From Methylobacterium sp. Leaf108 (GTDB lineage: Bacteria; Pseudomonadota; Alphaproteobacteria; Rhizobiales; Beijerinckiaceae): a stretch of 64,000 nucleotides of DNA. The stretch's first letter is position 1. Every line of letters begins with the position of its first letter. The notes below the pieces were generated by a model. That model saw nothing but the letters and a program-made list of their open reading frames with translations. It searched no databases and had not been told where the DNA came from. Below are positions 24,706 through 35,307 of this stretch, one piece after another. The translations under genes were made by a program, and so were the position numbers. The stretch covers positions 310,001 through 374,000 of the forward strand of contig NZ_LMND01000023.1 in NCBI RefSeq assembly GCF_001423265.1. The letters are read 5' to 3'.

Positions 24706-25159
24706 GATCCGCCAAGAACCGATGCGCCGGGGCCGATGCAGGCCGACGATTGCCCGCCGCGGAGACCGCGCGAAGTCGGTGCGAGAACCGGCCCGTGCGC
24801 TCGCGGAACGATGGCCTGTCGGGACGAACGCTGACGCGACGGTCGCGCATCGGAAATTCGTGGGTGTCGATCCGGCACGCTCGGTCTCTCGCTCGGAAGT
24901 CTCAGCGTCCTAGCGCAACCGCGACGCGACTCCAATTCTCGCGACGATCAAATGATCGACGAGGACCGAACGCCACGGCGCTCGCCGCTTCGTCGTCTTT
25001 GTCGTTGTAAAAATGACACACTAAATAGTAACCTGGTTTAACCCGCTTCTGTCGTCGATGCGGGTGTTCGCCCACATCACGAAGAAGGCCCGCCGATACG
25101 TTGTATCGACGGGCCTCCGTCAGAATCCTATGGCCGGCACGTGGGTCGCCGGCAGGCGA
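24706..25159. other. Intergenic region, moderately AT-richer toward 25000
   Basis: About 450 bases lie between the LOV-kinase start and the end of a small secreted-protein gene. It holds the presumed kinase promoter and the hairpin at 25086-25116. An AT-richer patch (about 24995-25045) includes tgtaaaaatgacacactaaa. No gene is supported in either strand. Confidence 0.5.
25086..25116 (-). terminator. Strong hairpin terminator for the small secreted protein gene
   Basis: Two stacked stems, AGGCCCG/CGGGCCT and CGATAC/GTATCG, separated by one mismatch and closed by a 3-base loop, give 13 base pairs. On the minus strand it lies 43 bases past the stop at 25160 and is followed by ttcttcg, a weak pyrimidine tail. 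Confidence 0.7.
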
Positions 25160-25450
25160 TCAGCAGCCGTCCTGCTGAGCGGCGGTCGGCTTGCCTTCCT
25201 GCTGCTTGGCGACATCGGCTGCGGAGGTCGCGGTGTTGGCGCCGACGTTGTTCATCGCACCGACCGTTCCGGGCGACTCGGCCTTGGCGCCGGGGGTGAC
25301 CTTGGCGGTCGAGCTCGGCTCGACGTTCGAGCTCTTGTCTTGAGCGGCCTTCTGGCCGGCGGTGCCGGTGGCGCAGGGAGCGGCGAAAGACGCGGTCGCC
25401 GACATGGCGACGATGACACCGGCGCCGATGAGGCTGGTAAGCTTAGACAT
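25160..25450 (-). CDS. Small secreted protein of unknown function
   Basis: This 96-residue protein has a clear signal peptide (KLTSLIGAGVIVAMSATASF followed by AAP). The mature part of about 70 residues is rich in Ala, Thr, Lys, Gln and Ser, with one Cys near its N-terminus and one at the very C-terminus (QQDGC). The ATG at 25450 has an excellent GGAGGA ribosome site 5 bases upstream, and a strong terminator follows the gene, suggesting high expression. No family recognised; similar low-complexity secreted peptides are common in Methylobacterium. Confidence 0.75.
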   Translation of the reverse strand: MSKLTSLIGAGVIVAMSATASFAAPCATGTAGQKAAQDKSSNVEPSSTAKVTPGAKAESPGTVGAMNNVGANTATSAADVAKQQEGKPTAAQQDGC

Positions 25451-25900
25451 GTTTCCTCCAAGAATTCTTGATCCGGTCAACAAACGGCTCCGAAATAGAT
25501 CGGTTCCGATCGGCTTTTCCAAAAACGGATCTTGGCAAGCCCGCACGCTCGTCAGACATGTCGATATTCCAATGCTGCAATGCGACATGGATTCGAGGCC
25601 TTACGCAGCGACGATCGAGTTGCTTTCGGGACGATTCGTCTTGGCGCGTGCGGTCCCGCCGGTTTTTTGCCGCCGCGCAATGGCTTGACCGGTGATGCCG
25701 TTCAGCAGCGGTAAAGGCGAGACGCGGCATGAGGGTGGCACACGAGGGCTGTGACGTTCGACCCTCGTTCCGACCATCCGGTCCACAGCCGGATCAACCT
25801 CCGCCGTTCCTGCGCGATCCCGCACTGTGTTCTTGCGTGTCGCCCTCTCGTCCGGTGTTCCGGCCGGGTCGGGAATGGGGATCATCATGCCGGGTGTGCC
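25451..25900. other. Divergent promoter region before glycosyltransferase operon
   Basis: About 450 bases separate the secreted-protein start from the GTG start of the glycosyltransferase operon. The minus-strand Shine-Dalgarno GGAGGA is at 25454-25459. The region is less GC-rich near 25480-25700 (for example cggattttttgcc-like runs). Open frames here have no recognisable product. No sharp promoter could be assigned. Confidence 0.5.
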
Positions 25901-27025
25901 GTGAAGATCGCGCTGATTGCCCATCTGAAGTATCCCATTGCCCAGCCGTTTTCGGGGGGGCTGGAAATGCATACGCATTTCCTCGCCTGTGCCCTTCAGG
26001 CGCGCGGTCACGCCGTCACGCTGTTCGCCTCGCAGGGCTCGCAGGCGACGTGTCGGGTGGAGGCGGTGTGCCCGCCCACGGGCAGTGCGGTCGACGACGC
26101 CTCGGCGATCCGGATCGATGCCGAGGAGGAGGCGGCCTACGTCGCAATCATCGATGCCATCGCCCGGGGCGGTTTCGACCTCGTCCACAACAACAGCCTC
26201 CATCCCATCCCCCTGCTGCGGGCGCCGGACCTGCGCATCCCCATGGTGACGGCCCTGCACACGCCGCCGTTCGAGCCCTTCGTGCAGGGTGTGAGGGCGC
26301 GCGCCGAGGACATGACCTTCGCCGTCGTCTCCGAGACCCTCGCCACCGAGTGGAAGCCGACCCTGCGCGACACGCTGGTGATCGGAAACGGCATCGATCT
26401 CGACGCCTTCGCGTATCGGCCCAAGGCGCTGGGCCAGCCCCATGCGATCTGGACCGGGCGGCTCGTGCCGGAAAAGGGGCCCCATCTCGCCATCGACGCG
26501 GCGCGCGCCGCCGGCCTGCCGCTGGTCTTCGCCGGCCCGGTCAGCAACATTCCCTATTGGACCGACGAGATCCTGCCGAGGCTCGGCCCCGACGTGACCT
26601 ATCTCGGTCACCTCTCCCACAAGGAACTGGCCCAGCGGGTCGGCGAGGCCCACGTCGCCATCTGTACGCCGCGCTGGGAGGAGCCGTTCGGCCTCGTGGT
26701 GGCGGAGGCGATCGCCTGCGGCACTCCCGTGGCCGCTTTCGCCCGCGGCGCCATCCCCGACATCCTGGACGGCTCCTGCGGCGCGCTCGCCCTGCCCGAC
26801 GACGTGGCCGACCTCGGCCGTGCGATCCGCGTGGCGGTGGACCTCGACCGGCACGCCTGCCGGCGGCGGGCCGAGCATCTGTTCGACGCCGACACGATGA
26901 CCGACCGCTACGAGGCCCTCTATCGGGCGGAGATGATCCGCCCAACGGCGGGGCGCGCCCTCGCGCCCTCGCGCCCGGCCGGCGTCGAGACCGGCCTGCA
27001 TGCGGAGCTCTTCGACAATGCGTAA
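25901..27025 (+). CDS. Glycosyltransferase family 4 (GT-B)
   Basis: This 374-residue glycosyltransferase begins at GTG 25901 (MKIALIAHLKYPIAQPFSGG). The N-terminal acceptor domain has GGLEMHTHFLACALQARGH, and the C-terminal donor domain has AIWTGRLVPEKGPHLAIDAA and CTPRWEEPFGLVVAEAIACG, the retaining GT4 E-x7-E motif. It is predicted to use a nucleotide-activated sugar at the inner membrane or in the cytosol. It is the first of three overlapping glycosyltransferase genes; the next starts 8 bases before its stop. The ribosome site is weak, so the start is moderately certain. Confidence 0.88.
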   Translation: MKIALIAHLKYPIAQPFSGGLEMHTHFLACALQARGHAVTLFASQGSQATCRVEAVCPPTGSAVDDASAIRIDAEEEAAYVAIIDAIARGGFDLVHNNSLHPIPLLRAPDLRIPMVTALHTPPFEPFVQGVRARAEDMTFAVVSETLATEWKPTLRDTLVIGNGIDLDAFAYRPKALGQPHAIWTGRLVPEKGPHLAIDAARAAGLPLVFAGPVSNIPYWTDEILPRLGPDVTYLGHLSHKELAQRVGEAHVAICTPRWEEPFGLVVAEAIACGTPVAAFARGAIPDILDGSCGALALPDDVADLGRAIRVAVDLDRHACRRRAEHLFDADTMTDRYEALYRAEMIRPTAGRALAPSRPAGVETGLHAELFDNA

Positions 27026-28127
27026 CCTCGGACCCGCCCTCGCGCGCGCCGTCGTCTGCGTGCCCGCCCGCAACGAGGCGCAGGTGCTGCCCCATCTGCT
27101 ACGCTCCCTGAACGGCCAGCAGGGTGCGGGCCCCCAGGCCCGGCTGCGGGTGCTGGTGCTCGCCAACAACGGCACCGACGACATGCTCGATGTGGTCGAG
27201 CGGATGCGCGGCGACGGCGAGATCGCCAACCTCGACCTGCGCGTCGTGGAAGCGACCCTGCCCCGCGAGGTCGCCCATGTCGGTACCGCCCGCCGGATGG
27301 CCCTCGACGCTGGCGCCGCCTGGCTCGGTGAGGACGGCGTCACCGACGGCGTCCTTCTCAGCACCGATGCCGACGCCGTGGCGCCGCCGAACTGGGTCAT
27401 GGCCAACCTGCGCGCCCTCGACAAGGCGGAACTCGTGGGCGGACGCCTCATCATCGACGAGGAGGGGCAGACCGGCGACGCCGGCCTCGCGGCCCTGCAC
27501 GCCACCATCGAACGCTACTGGGCCGGTGTCCGGCGGATCGAGGACACCCTCGACCCGCCGCCGCACGATCCCGCTCCGCGGCACGGCGACCACGTCGCCG
27601 CGAGCCTTGCGCTCGGGGCGGACCTCTACGTCGCCGTCGGCGGGCTGCCGCCGCTGGCCTGCGGCGAGGACAACGCCCTCGTCTCCGCCGTCCGCCTGCA
27701 CGGCGGCCGGGTCCGGCACTGCCCGGAGGTGTCCATCACGGTGTCGGCCCGCCGCGCCGGCCGTGTCGAGGGCGGCATGGCCACGGAGATGGCCCGCCGC
27801 GCCCGCGTCCTGAGCGACGGCGACGCCTATTGCCTGCCGCCGGCCCGCCACTGGCAGGCCCTGGTCGAGCGCCGCCGCGCGTGGCGGCGGGCGTGGTGGG
27901 CCGGCACGCCGGCCGCCTTTCGCGCGGCGGGCCTGTCGCCCGAGGACATCGCCGCCGCGCAGGTCGAGGCCTGCGTCAACGACATCGCCTTCGTCGAACG
28001 TCTCGAGGCCAGGATCGGCGATTCCGGTCTGCCGGCCTTCCGCGACGTTCCCCTCGATGCGGCGCTCGCCGGCATCGACGACCTGCTCGCCGCTCTCCAC
28101 GCACCCGTCGAGGCGCTGTCGGCGTGA
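27018..28127 (+). CDS. Glycosyltransferase family 2 (GT-A)
   Basis: This 369-residue protein starts at ATG 27018 with GGAG upstream. The GT-A core shows ARAVVCVPARNEAQVLPHLL, VLVLANNGTDD, and the metal-binding STDADAVAPPNW. ALGADLYVAVGGLPPLACGEDNAL provides the acceptor-side Glu-Asp. The C-terminal 130 residues are Arg/Ala-rich and helical with no recognised domain. It overlaps both neighbours (8 and 4 bases), so the three glycosyltransferases are translationally coupled. Donor and acceptor are unknown. Confidence 0.86.
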   Translation: MRNLGPALARAVVCVPARNEAQVLPHLLRSLNGQQGAGPQARLRVLVLANNGTDDMLDVVERMRGDGEIANLDLRVVEATLPREVAHVGTARRMALDAGAAWLGEDGVTDGVLLSTDADAVAPPNWVMANLRALDKAELVGGRLIIDEEGQTGDAGLAALHATIERYWAGVRRIEDTLDPPPHDPAPRHGDHVAASLALGADLYVAVGGLPPLACGEDNALVSAVRLHGGRVRHCPEVSITVSARRAGRVEGGMATEMARRARVLSDGDAYCLPPARHWQALVERRRAWRRAWWAGTPAAFRAAGLSPEDIAAAQVEACVNDIAFVERLEARIGDSGLPAFRDVPLDAALAGIDDLLAALHAPVEALSA

Positions 28128-29170
28128 GCGTGCGGCCGATCGGGTACTACTGCCACCACCAGGGCGCCGGCCACTGGCAGCGGGCGACCCTGCTGGCCGA
28201 CGCCCTCGACCGGCCCGTGACGCTGATCGGCACCGAGACGGGGCGTTCAGCCCATCAGCGCCTCGCCCTGCCTGACGACCGCCTCGACGGTTTCGATGGA
28301 CGCGACGGCGAGGCCGGACGGCCGGAGGCCTTCCACTACGCTCCCCTGCGGGTCCCGGCGATCCGGGAGCGAATGACGCGCATCGCCGCCTGGGTCGCGC
28401 AGGCCGATCCGGTCCTGATGATCGTCGACGTCTCTGTCGAAGTGGCGCTGTTCGCGCGCCTGCTGTCGGTACCGACCCTGGTGGTGCGTCTGGCCGGGCT
28501 CCGTACCGACACGCCGCATCTCGAGGCCTTCCGCTCGGCCGAGGCGCTGCTCGCGCCGTTTCCGGCAGCGCTCGACGATACCGGAATGCCGGAGTGGGTC
28601 CGCGCCAAGACCATCCATGCCGGCTTCCTCGGGCTGCCCGCGCAGGCGGCCGCCGCCGAGGACGGCTCCATCCTCGTGATCTATGGGCGCGGCGGCGAGG
28701 GCGGGACCCTGTCCGACCTCGTGGCGGCCGCCCGTGCCGTCCCCGAGCGCGCCTGGCACGTCCTCGGCCCGGTCTCGCGCGAGGTGACGCCGGCGGAGGC
28801 ACCGGCCAACCTCCATCTGCACGGCTGGGTGCCGGAGGTCGGGCCCTTCCTGGGGCGGGCCTCCCTGGTGGTCGGCGGCGGCGGCGACGGTGTCGTTGCG
28901 GCGGTGGCGGCCCGGGCCAAGCGTTTCGTCTGCCTCCCGGAAGCTCGCCCGTTCGAGGAGCAGACCGCCAAGGCGCGCCGCCTCTCGGCCCTGGGCGCCG
29001 CGGTGGTGTGCGAGGCTTGGCCGACGCCACACTGCTGGCCGGAGGTGGTGCGGGACGGCCTCGCCCTCGATCCCGGGCGCATCGCCGCCCTCGCCAGCCC
29101 CGACGCGGTGGCCGTGACGGCGGCGCGCATCGCGGCCCTGGCCGACCGCCTCGACCGGCACCGCGACTGA
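28124..29170 (+). CDS. MurG-like glycosyltransferase (GT-B, GT28-type C-terminal domain)
   Basis: This 348-residue protein starts at GTG 28124, overlapping the previous stop as GTGA. The N-terminal GIGYYCHHQ-like block (RPIGYYCHHQGAGHWQRATL) matches the glycine/histidine loop of MurG-type enzymes. The C-terminal half has ILVIYGRGGEGGTLSDLV and LVVGGGGDGVVAAVAARAKR, then PEARPFEEQTAKARRLSALG, the UDP-sugar-binding region. No membrane helix is seen. It is the last gene of the three-glycosyltransferase operon, which lacks any recognisable polymerase or flippase. Confidence 0.82.
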   Translation: MSVRPIGYYCHHQGAGHWQRATLLADALDRPVTLIGTETGRSAHQRLALPDDRLDGFDGRDGEAGRPEAFHYAPLRVPAIRERMTRIAAWVAQADPVLMIVDVSVEVALFARLLSVPTLVVRLAGLRTDTPHLEAFRSAEALLAPFPAALDDTGMPEWVRAKTIHAGFLGLPAQAAAAEDGSILVIYGRGGEGGTLSDLVAAARAVPERAWHVLGPVSREVTPAEAPANLHLHGWVPEVGPFLGRASLVVGGGGDGVVAAVAARAKRFVCLPEARPFEEQTAKARRLSALGAAVVCEAWPTPHCWPEVVRDGLALDPGRIAALASPDAVAVTAARIAALADRLDRHRD

Positions 29171-29302
29171 GAAGGCCGGCGGCGCCCTGTGGACGAGGGT
29201 GGACGACCGCTCTCGATCCCCGGTTCGGTCCCGCCCTTAAAGGTCGATTCACGTTACCCGTCCATAAGCATGACGGTGCGTCATCCGCGTGATCGAAGTC
29301 CT

Positions 29303-30424
29303 ATGTCCTCATCCCTCGACGATGCGCCGGACCTCTCCGGTCTGATCGAACTGGCCCGGGTCGAGCATCTCGATCTGAAGCCGGTGATCCTGCGCGTGCA
29401 GACCGATCTCTTCGTGTCGACGGAGACCCGCGACCCGCGCACCGTGGCCGCCTTCGAAGCCCTGGCCGGCGGTCTGATTCCCACCGTCGACGACGCCACC
29501 GCCGAGACCGTCGCCCGCAAGCTCGCCCCCTTTCCCGGAACCCCGTCCTCGGTCCTGGCCAGGCTCGCCGCCCGCGGCGGCGCGATCCGGGACATCGTCA
29601 TCGCCCAAGCGGCCGTGCTCAACGCGGAGATCCTCGACGCCGCGGTCGCCGATCGCGCCGACCTCGGTCCGGCCATCGCCGCCCGGCCGGATCTCAGCCG
29701 ACACGTGCTCGCCGACCTCGCGACGCGGGCGGTGCCGGGGATCGACAAGGCCCTGGCGGCCAACACCCGGGTCGCCCTCCAGGGCGAGGTGCTGCGTCGC
29801 CTCGTCGACCGCGCCCGCCATGACGCGGACCTCGCCGCCGAAATCCTGCAGCGCCCCGACCTGTCGCCCGCCGATCTCGCGCCGTTGTTCCTGTTCGCGT
29901 CGCCCGAGGTGCGGGAGGAGATCGCCTCGGCTGTGGCCAGCACCGCGGCCCTGCGGCCGTGCCCGCCGGCACCGCGCGAGGCGGGCGCCATCCTCACGGG
30001 CTTCTCGGGCCGCCGGGACATCGCCGGGTTCGTCGGGGCGCTGAGCGACCTGCTCGGATTGCCCAAAGGCTTCCTCGCCTCGGTCCCCGACCCGTCGCGA
30101 CGCTACGAACTCCTCACCCTGGCCCTGCGCGCTGCCGGCCTGCACGAGGAGGAGGCGGTCTACGTCTTCCTCACCCTCAACGAGTCAGTCGCCCGGTCGG
30201 TGGACCGGGTCTACGATCTCGTCAGGTTGTTTCGCACCACCGGCCGCCCGGCGGCCCGCGACCTCATCGCCGCCATCATCGATGCGCCGGTGGCCGAGCG
30301 CACCGGGGCGGCGGAGGCCCATCAGGCCTATCATGCGCCGGACGCCGCGCGGTCCCGCTCCGCCGCCGTCGAGCGGCCGTCGATCCGTCCGGTGCTGCCG
30401 AGCCGGGTGCGTAAGCAGTCCTGA
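29303..30424 (+). CDS. DUF2336 domain-containing protein
   Basis: This 373-residue all-helical protein starts at ATG 29303 (MSSSLDDAPDLSGLIELA). The family is an alphaproteobacterial helical-repeat protein; typical blocks seen are RDPRTVAAFEALAGGLIPTV, ARLAARGGAIRDIVIAQAAV and LQRPDLSPADLAPLFLFASP. It ends with a Ser/Arg/Pro-rich tail. No catalytic residues are visible and no function is established. The start is not strongly supported: an alternative ATG lies 33 bases upstream. Confidence 0.8.
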   Translation: MSSSLDDAPDLSGLIELARVEHLDLKPVILRVQTDLFVSTETRDPRTVAAFEALAGGLIPTVDDATAETVARKLAPFPGTPSSVLARLAARGGAIRDIVIAQAAVLNAEILDAAVADRADLGPAIAARPDLSRHVLADLATRAVPGIDKALAANTRVALQGEVLRRLVDRARHDADLAAEILQRPDLSPADLAPLFLFASPEVREEIASAVASTAALRPCPPAPREAGAILTGFSGRRDIAGFVGALSDLLGLPKGFLASVPDPSRRYELLTLALRAAGLHEEEAVYVFLTLNESVARSVDRVYDLVRLFRTTGRPAARDLIAAIIDAPVAERTGAAEAHQAYHAPDAARSRSAAVERPSIRPVLPSRVRKQS

Positions 30425-30483
30425 GGGCTGCGCACGGACGGCTCCCGGTCGGGACCGGACCACTCACCGTTCGATCGCGTCGT

Positions 30484-30561
30484 GGTGCGGAGAATGGGCT
30501 TCGCGCGGGCTCGGTGAGACGGCGTCCGCCCGATTCGAGTGGGAGCCTTATCACTCGGCCA
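30484..30561 (+). repeat. Diverged copy of a dispersed non-coding repeat
   Basis: This stretch carries tgcgg-gaatgggc, then cgcgcgggctcggtga (16 bases identical to the reverse complement within 39050-39152), then a degenerate gattcgagtgggagccttatc end. It lies in the convergent gap between the DUF2336 and DUF1491 genes and overlaps the last 11 bases of the latter. Confidence 0.6.
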
Positions 30562-30892
30562 GGTCGAGCCGGTGGCGTCCGTCCCGATCGTCGATCTCGA
30601 CGATCCAGAGATCGCCGTCGAAACGCAGCTCCTTGGCGATCCTGTCCTCGACATCGGCGGGTGAGGCGGCCGCCATCAGCGCGACGAACAGGCGCTCGCC
30701 GGCCGAATCCTCGTCGATCAGGGATTGCGGCGCGGGCCCGAACAGGTCGGCGGTCCCGTCGAGGCGATCGACCTTGACGAAGATCGCCCCGGCCTCGGGC
30801 GAGCCGCGCCGTCGCTGGACGGCGGCGATGCCCTCGACGCCGAGGCGGCGCAGGTGGGCGGAGACCCAGAAGTCGGAGCGCAGGCGTGGCAT
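30551..30892 (-). CDS. DUF1491 family protein
   Basis: This 113-residue protein starts MPRLRSDFWVSAHLRRLGVE and contains the family blocks RRGSPEAGAIFVKVDRLDG, DLFGPAPQSLID and GDLWIVEIDDRDGRH. It is a small alphaproteobacterial protein of unknown function with no membrane segment. ATG at 30892 was chosen by the conserved N-terminus. It lies 35 bases downstream of the peptidoglycan-binding gene, in the same direction, and is probably its operon partner. Confidence 0.9.
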   Translation of the reverse strand: MPRLRSDFWVSAHLRRLGVEGIAAVQRRRGSPEAGAIFVKVDRLDGTADLFGPAPQSLIDEDSAGERLFVALMAAASPADVEDRIAKELRFDGDLWIVEIDDRDGRHRLDLAE

Positions 30893-30927
30893 GGGCCGGC
30901 CTATAGCACCCCCCGGCCGGGATGCGA

Positions 30928-31626
30928 CTATCCCGGCGGCAGGCCGGCGCGGGAGGCGAGTTCGCGCAGGGTCCGCCCCGCGGGCTCGCCCTTCACCGGC
31001 AGCTTGCTGTCGCGCTCGAACTTGGTGATCGCCGCGCGGGTGCCGGCCCCCATCACCCCGTCCGCCCGCAGGGGACCGTAGCCGAGCTTGACCAGGGCCC
31101 TCTGGGCCTTGATCACCGCGTCGCCGCCCGAGGCCGCCGCCTTGGGCGTCACCGACGCGGTGGTGTCGCCCGGGCGGGACGGTTCGCTGGCCTTGAGGAT
31201 GTCGCCGATGCCGTCGCGGCCGGTCTGACGCGGTGCCTCGGGTTTCGCGGCCGTCTCGGTCGTCGCCGGCTGGGCCGTCTTCTCGGGGGGCTTCTCGGCG
31301 CTCGCCTTCCTGGGCGGGGCGGCGGGCGCGACCTTGGGGGAGAGGTTGGCGAGGATCGGTGCGGGGTGGCGGCCGGTCTGCGAACCGAGGGCGTTGAGCG
31401 AGACCGCGCCGGCCGCGACGAGGGCGGCGATGACGCCCAGGACCTCGGCCGGACGGCGCCGGCACAGGCGAGCGGCAGCGACCACGACGGCGAAACCCTT
31501 TCCGAAAGCGCCCCGTGCCGTGCCGCCCGAGGCGGCGCGCCGACGTGCGGGAGGCCGCGCATCGGCGCGGGCGTCGGAGGGGATGGCGATCTCGCGCTGA
31601 TCGCGTCGGACGCTCGGCTCGCGCAT
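30928..31626 (-). CDS. Peptidoglycan-binding domain protein, membrane anchored
   Basis: This 232-residue protein has a basic N-terminus, one membrane helix (AEVLGVIAALVAAGAVSLNA), a Pro/Ala/Lys-rich linker through the cell envelope, and a C-terminal PG_binding_1 domain (AVIKAQRALVKLGYGPLRAD through GTRAAITKFERDSKLPVKGE). It should tether to peptidoglycan in the periplasm. ATG at 31626 has AGGAA 9 bases upstream; GTG at 31650 is an alternative. It sits between the DivJ-like kinase and the DUF1491 gene, all co-directional. Confidence 0.87.
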   Translation of the reverse strand: MREPSVRRDQREIAIPSDARADARPPARRRAASGGTARGAFGKGFAVVVAAARLCRRRPAEVLGVIAALVAAGAVSLNALGSQTGRHPAPILANLSPKVAPAAPPRKASAEKPPEKTAQPATTETAAKPEAPRQTGRDGIGDILKASEPSRPGDTTASVTPKAAASGGDAVIKAQRALVKLGYGPLRADGVMGAGTRAAITKFERDSKLPVKGEPAGRTLRELASRAGLPPG

Positions 31627-31726
31627 CGATGTCTGTTCCTGAACCGTCACGTGAAGAAAATTCCGACCGGCCGGCGGTCGAACCCGAGAGGCGCGTCCGA
31701 CCGCGCCCGGCGACGAGGACCCCGCG

Positions 31727-33649
<1,923 letters not shown>

Positions 33650-34024
33650 GCACAGCGCGAAGACACCTGACCGGCAGCCCCGACGCCCCTTGGCTCGACA
33701 TGAACTCGACTGACCGAACCGTCGCAGAGGCGACTTAAGCGAGTCTTGCAACACGATGGGCCAATGTCTTCGGATGCTTTCCGGAGAATGACCAAGTCGC
33801 ATCGACGCCGAGGTTCTTTTCGGGGCAAGACGAAGCTTTGCCGCGAGCGACAACGGGGCGTTCACCATGCGCACCTGTTTTAGGCGCCCCGATACCTCTG
33901 CTTTACGAGACCGGCGCCACCCTCGCGGGCGTGCCCCTGCAACCTGGGGGCATGACGCTTTGTCCGAGCCCGGTCCCGCCTGTCGGGATCGCCGCCCGGG
34001 GCGGCGCCGCTTCGGATCGGACCC
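33650..34024. other. Intergenic region between divergent genes
   Basis: About 375 bases lie between the DivJ-like kinase and a small plus-strand gene. The region has one CcrM-type GANTC site (gagtc at 33741-33745), about 90 bases upstream of the assumed kinase start. No gene or strong hairpin is supported. Confidence 0.45.
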
Positions 34025-34288
34025 ATGTCGTTTGTCCTGCGTGCGGTACTGGTGATCGGTGCCCTCTCCTACTTCGCGGCCCAGCGCGATGCGCCCGACG
34101 CCGGCCCGCGCGCCGCAGCCGTATCGCCCGCGAGCCTGTGGAACGCCCTGCCGCCGGACCTGCGCGAGCGGGCGATCCGCGAGGCCGCCGCCGAGGCGAC
34201 GCGTCAGGTGGCAGGCGCGGCGAGCTCCCGCGATACGCTGGCGGCGGCCGACCGCAGGCCGGCCTGGCGCGGGGTGGACGCGCCCTGA
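34025..34288 (+). CDS. Small membrane-anchored protein, unknown function
   Basis: This 87-residue protein has an N-terminal membrane helix (SFVLRAVLVIGALSYFAA) and an Ala/Arg-rich soluble tail with a helical stretch (LPPDLRERAIREAAAEATRQ). It has no recognised domain. It ends 29 bases before the convergent dgcA stop. The reading frame has normal third-position GC, which supports coding, but the ribosome site is poor. Confidence 0.5.
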   Translation: MSFVLRAVLVIGALSYFAAQRDAPDAGPRAAAVSPASLWNALPPDLRERAIREAAAEATRQVAGAASSRDTLAAADRRPAWRGVDAP

Positions 34289-34317
34289 CGTCCGCCCTTG
34301 GCGGCGCCTTCCCGAAA

Positions 34318-35307
34318 TCAGCCCCAGAGATCCGCCGCGGGCGGATGGACCAGGCTGCCCTCGAACAGCAGGCCCGGTTCGCGGTCCCGTGCCAGCAGCA
34401 GCGGGCCGTCGAGGTCGACGTAGTCGGCGTGGTGGGCGAGCAGCATCGCGGGGGCCATCGCCAGCGAGGTGCCGACCATGCAGCCGATCATCAGGGAGAA
34501 CCCCCGCGCGCGCGCCTCGTGGGCGAGCATCACCGCCTCGGTGAGGCCGCCGGCCTTGTCGAGCTTGATGTTGATGGCGTCGTAGCGGCGGCTGAGCGCG
34601 TCGAGGCCGGCGCGGTCGTGCAGGCTCTCGTCGGCGCAGATGGGGATCGGGCGGGCGATCTCGGCCAGCAGCGCGTCCTCGCCGGCCGGCAGCGGCTGCT
34701 CGATGAGCCCGACGCCGGCGGCGACGCAGGCGGCGAGGTTGGCCTCGATCGTGTCGGGCCGCCAGGCCTCGTTGGCATCGACGATGAGGCGCGAGTCCGG
34801 CGCGCCGCGGCGAACGGCGGCGATCCGCTCGGGGTCGCCCTCGCCGCCGAGCTTGACCTTGAGGAGGGGTCGCGCCGATGCGGTGCGCGCCGCCGCCTCC
34901 ATGCTCTCGGGCGTGCCGAGGCTCAGGGTGTAGGCGGTGGTGGCGACCTGCGGCGCGGTGAGGCCGGCGATCTCCCAGGCCGGCCGGCCGAGCTGCTTGG
35001 CTTCGAGGTCGAACAGCGCGCAATCCAGCGCGTTGCGGGCCGCGCCCGCCGGCATCAGCGCGAGCAGATCGAGACGCGAGGCGCCATCCGCGATCGCCTG
35101 TGCCTGGGCCTCCAGGAGCGCACACACGCTCTCGACGCTCTCGCCGTAGCGGGCATAGGGCACGCATTCGCCCCATCCGCGGGTGCCGTCCGCTCCTTCC
35201 GTCACCGTGCAGACCACCACCACCGCCTCGGTGCGGCTGCCGCGGGCGATGGTGAAGGCGCCCGCGATGGGAAACCGCTCGACGGCGACGGCGAGGCGCC
35301 GGGTCAC
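34318..35307 (-). CDS. dgcA: N-acetyl-D-glutamate racemase DgcA (dipeptide epimerase-like)
   Basis: This 329-residue enolase-superfamily enzyme shows the KxK catalytic pair in RPLLKVKLGGEGDPERI, metal ligands in LIVDANEAWRPDT, LIEQPLPAGED and PICADESLHD, and the second Lys in NIKLDKAGGLTEAVML. Relatives are annotated as L-Ala-D/L-Glu epimerases; pairing with a DUF1611 protein identifies the DgcN-DgcA route of D-glutamate breakdown, in which DgcA racemises N-acetyl-D-Glu to the L form. GTG at 35307 overlaps the dgcN stop (4 bases). Confidence 0.88.
   Translation of the reverse strand: MTRRLAVAVERFPIAGAFTIARGSRTEAVVVVCTVTEGADGTRGWGECVPYARYGESVESVCALLEAQAQAIADGASRLDLLALMPAGAARNALDCALFDLEAKQLGRPAWEIAGLTAPQVATTAYTLSLGTPESMEAAARTASARPLLKVKLGGEGDPERIAAVRRGAPDSRLIVDANEAWRPDTIEANLAACVAAGVGLIEQPLPAGEDALLAEIARPIPICADESLHDRAGLDALSRRYDAINIKLDKAGGLTEAVMLAHEARARGFSLMIGCMVGTSLAMAPAMLLAHHADYVDLDGPLLLARDREPGLLFEGSLVHPPAADLWG

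Noticed and set aside
25438..25730. Short frames upstream of the glycosyltransferase operon
   Set aside because: Overlapping frames on both strands, none with a domain or good ribosome site. The region is better explained as a divergent promoter area.
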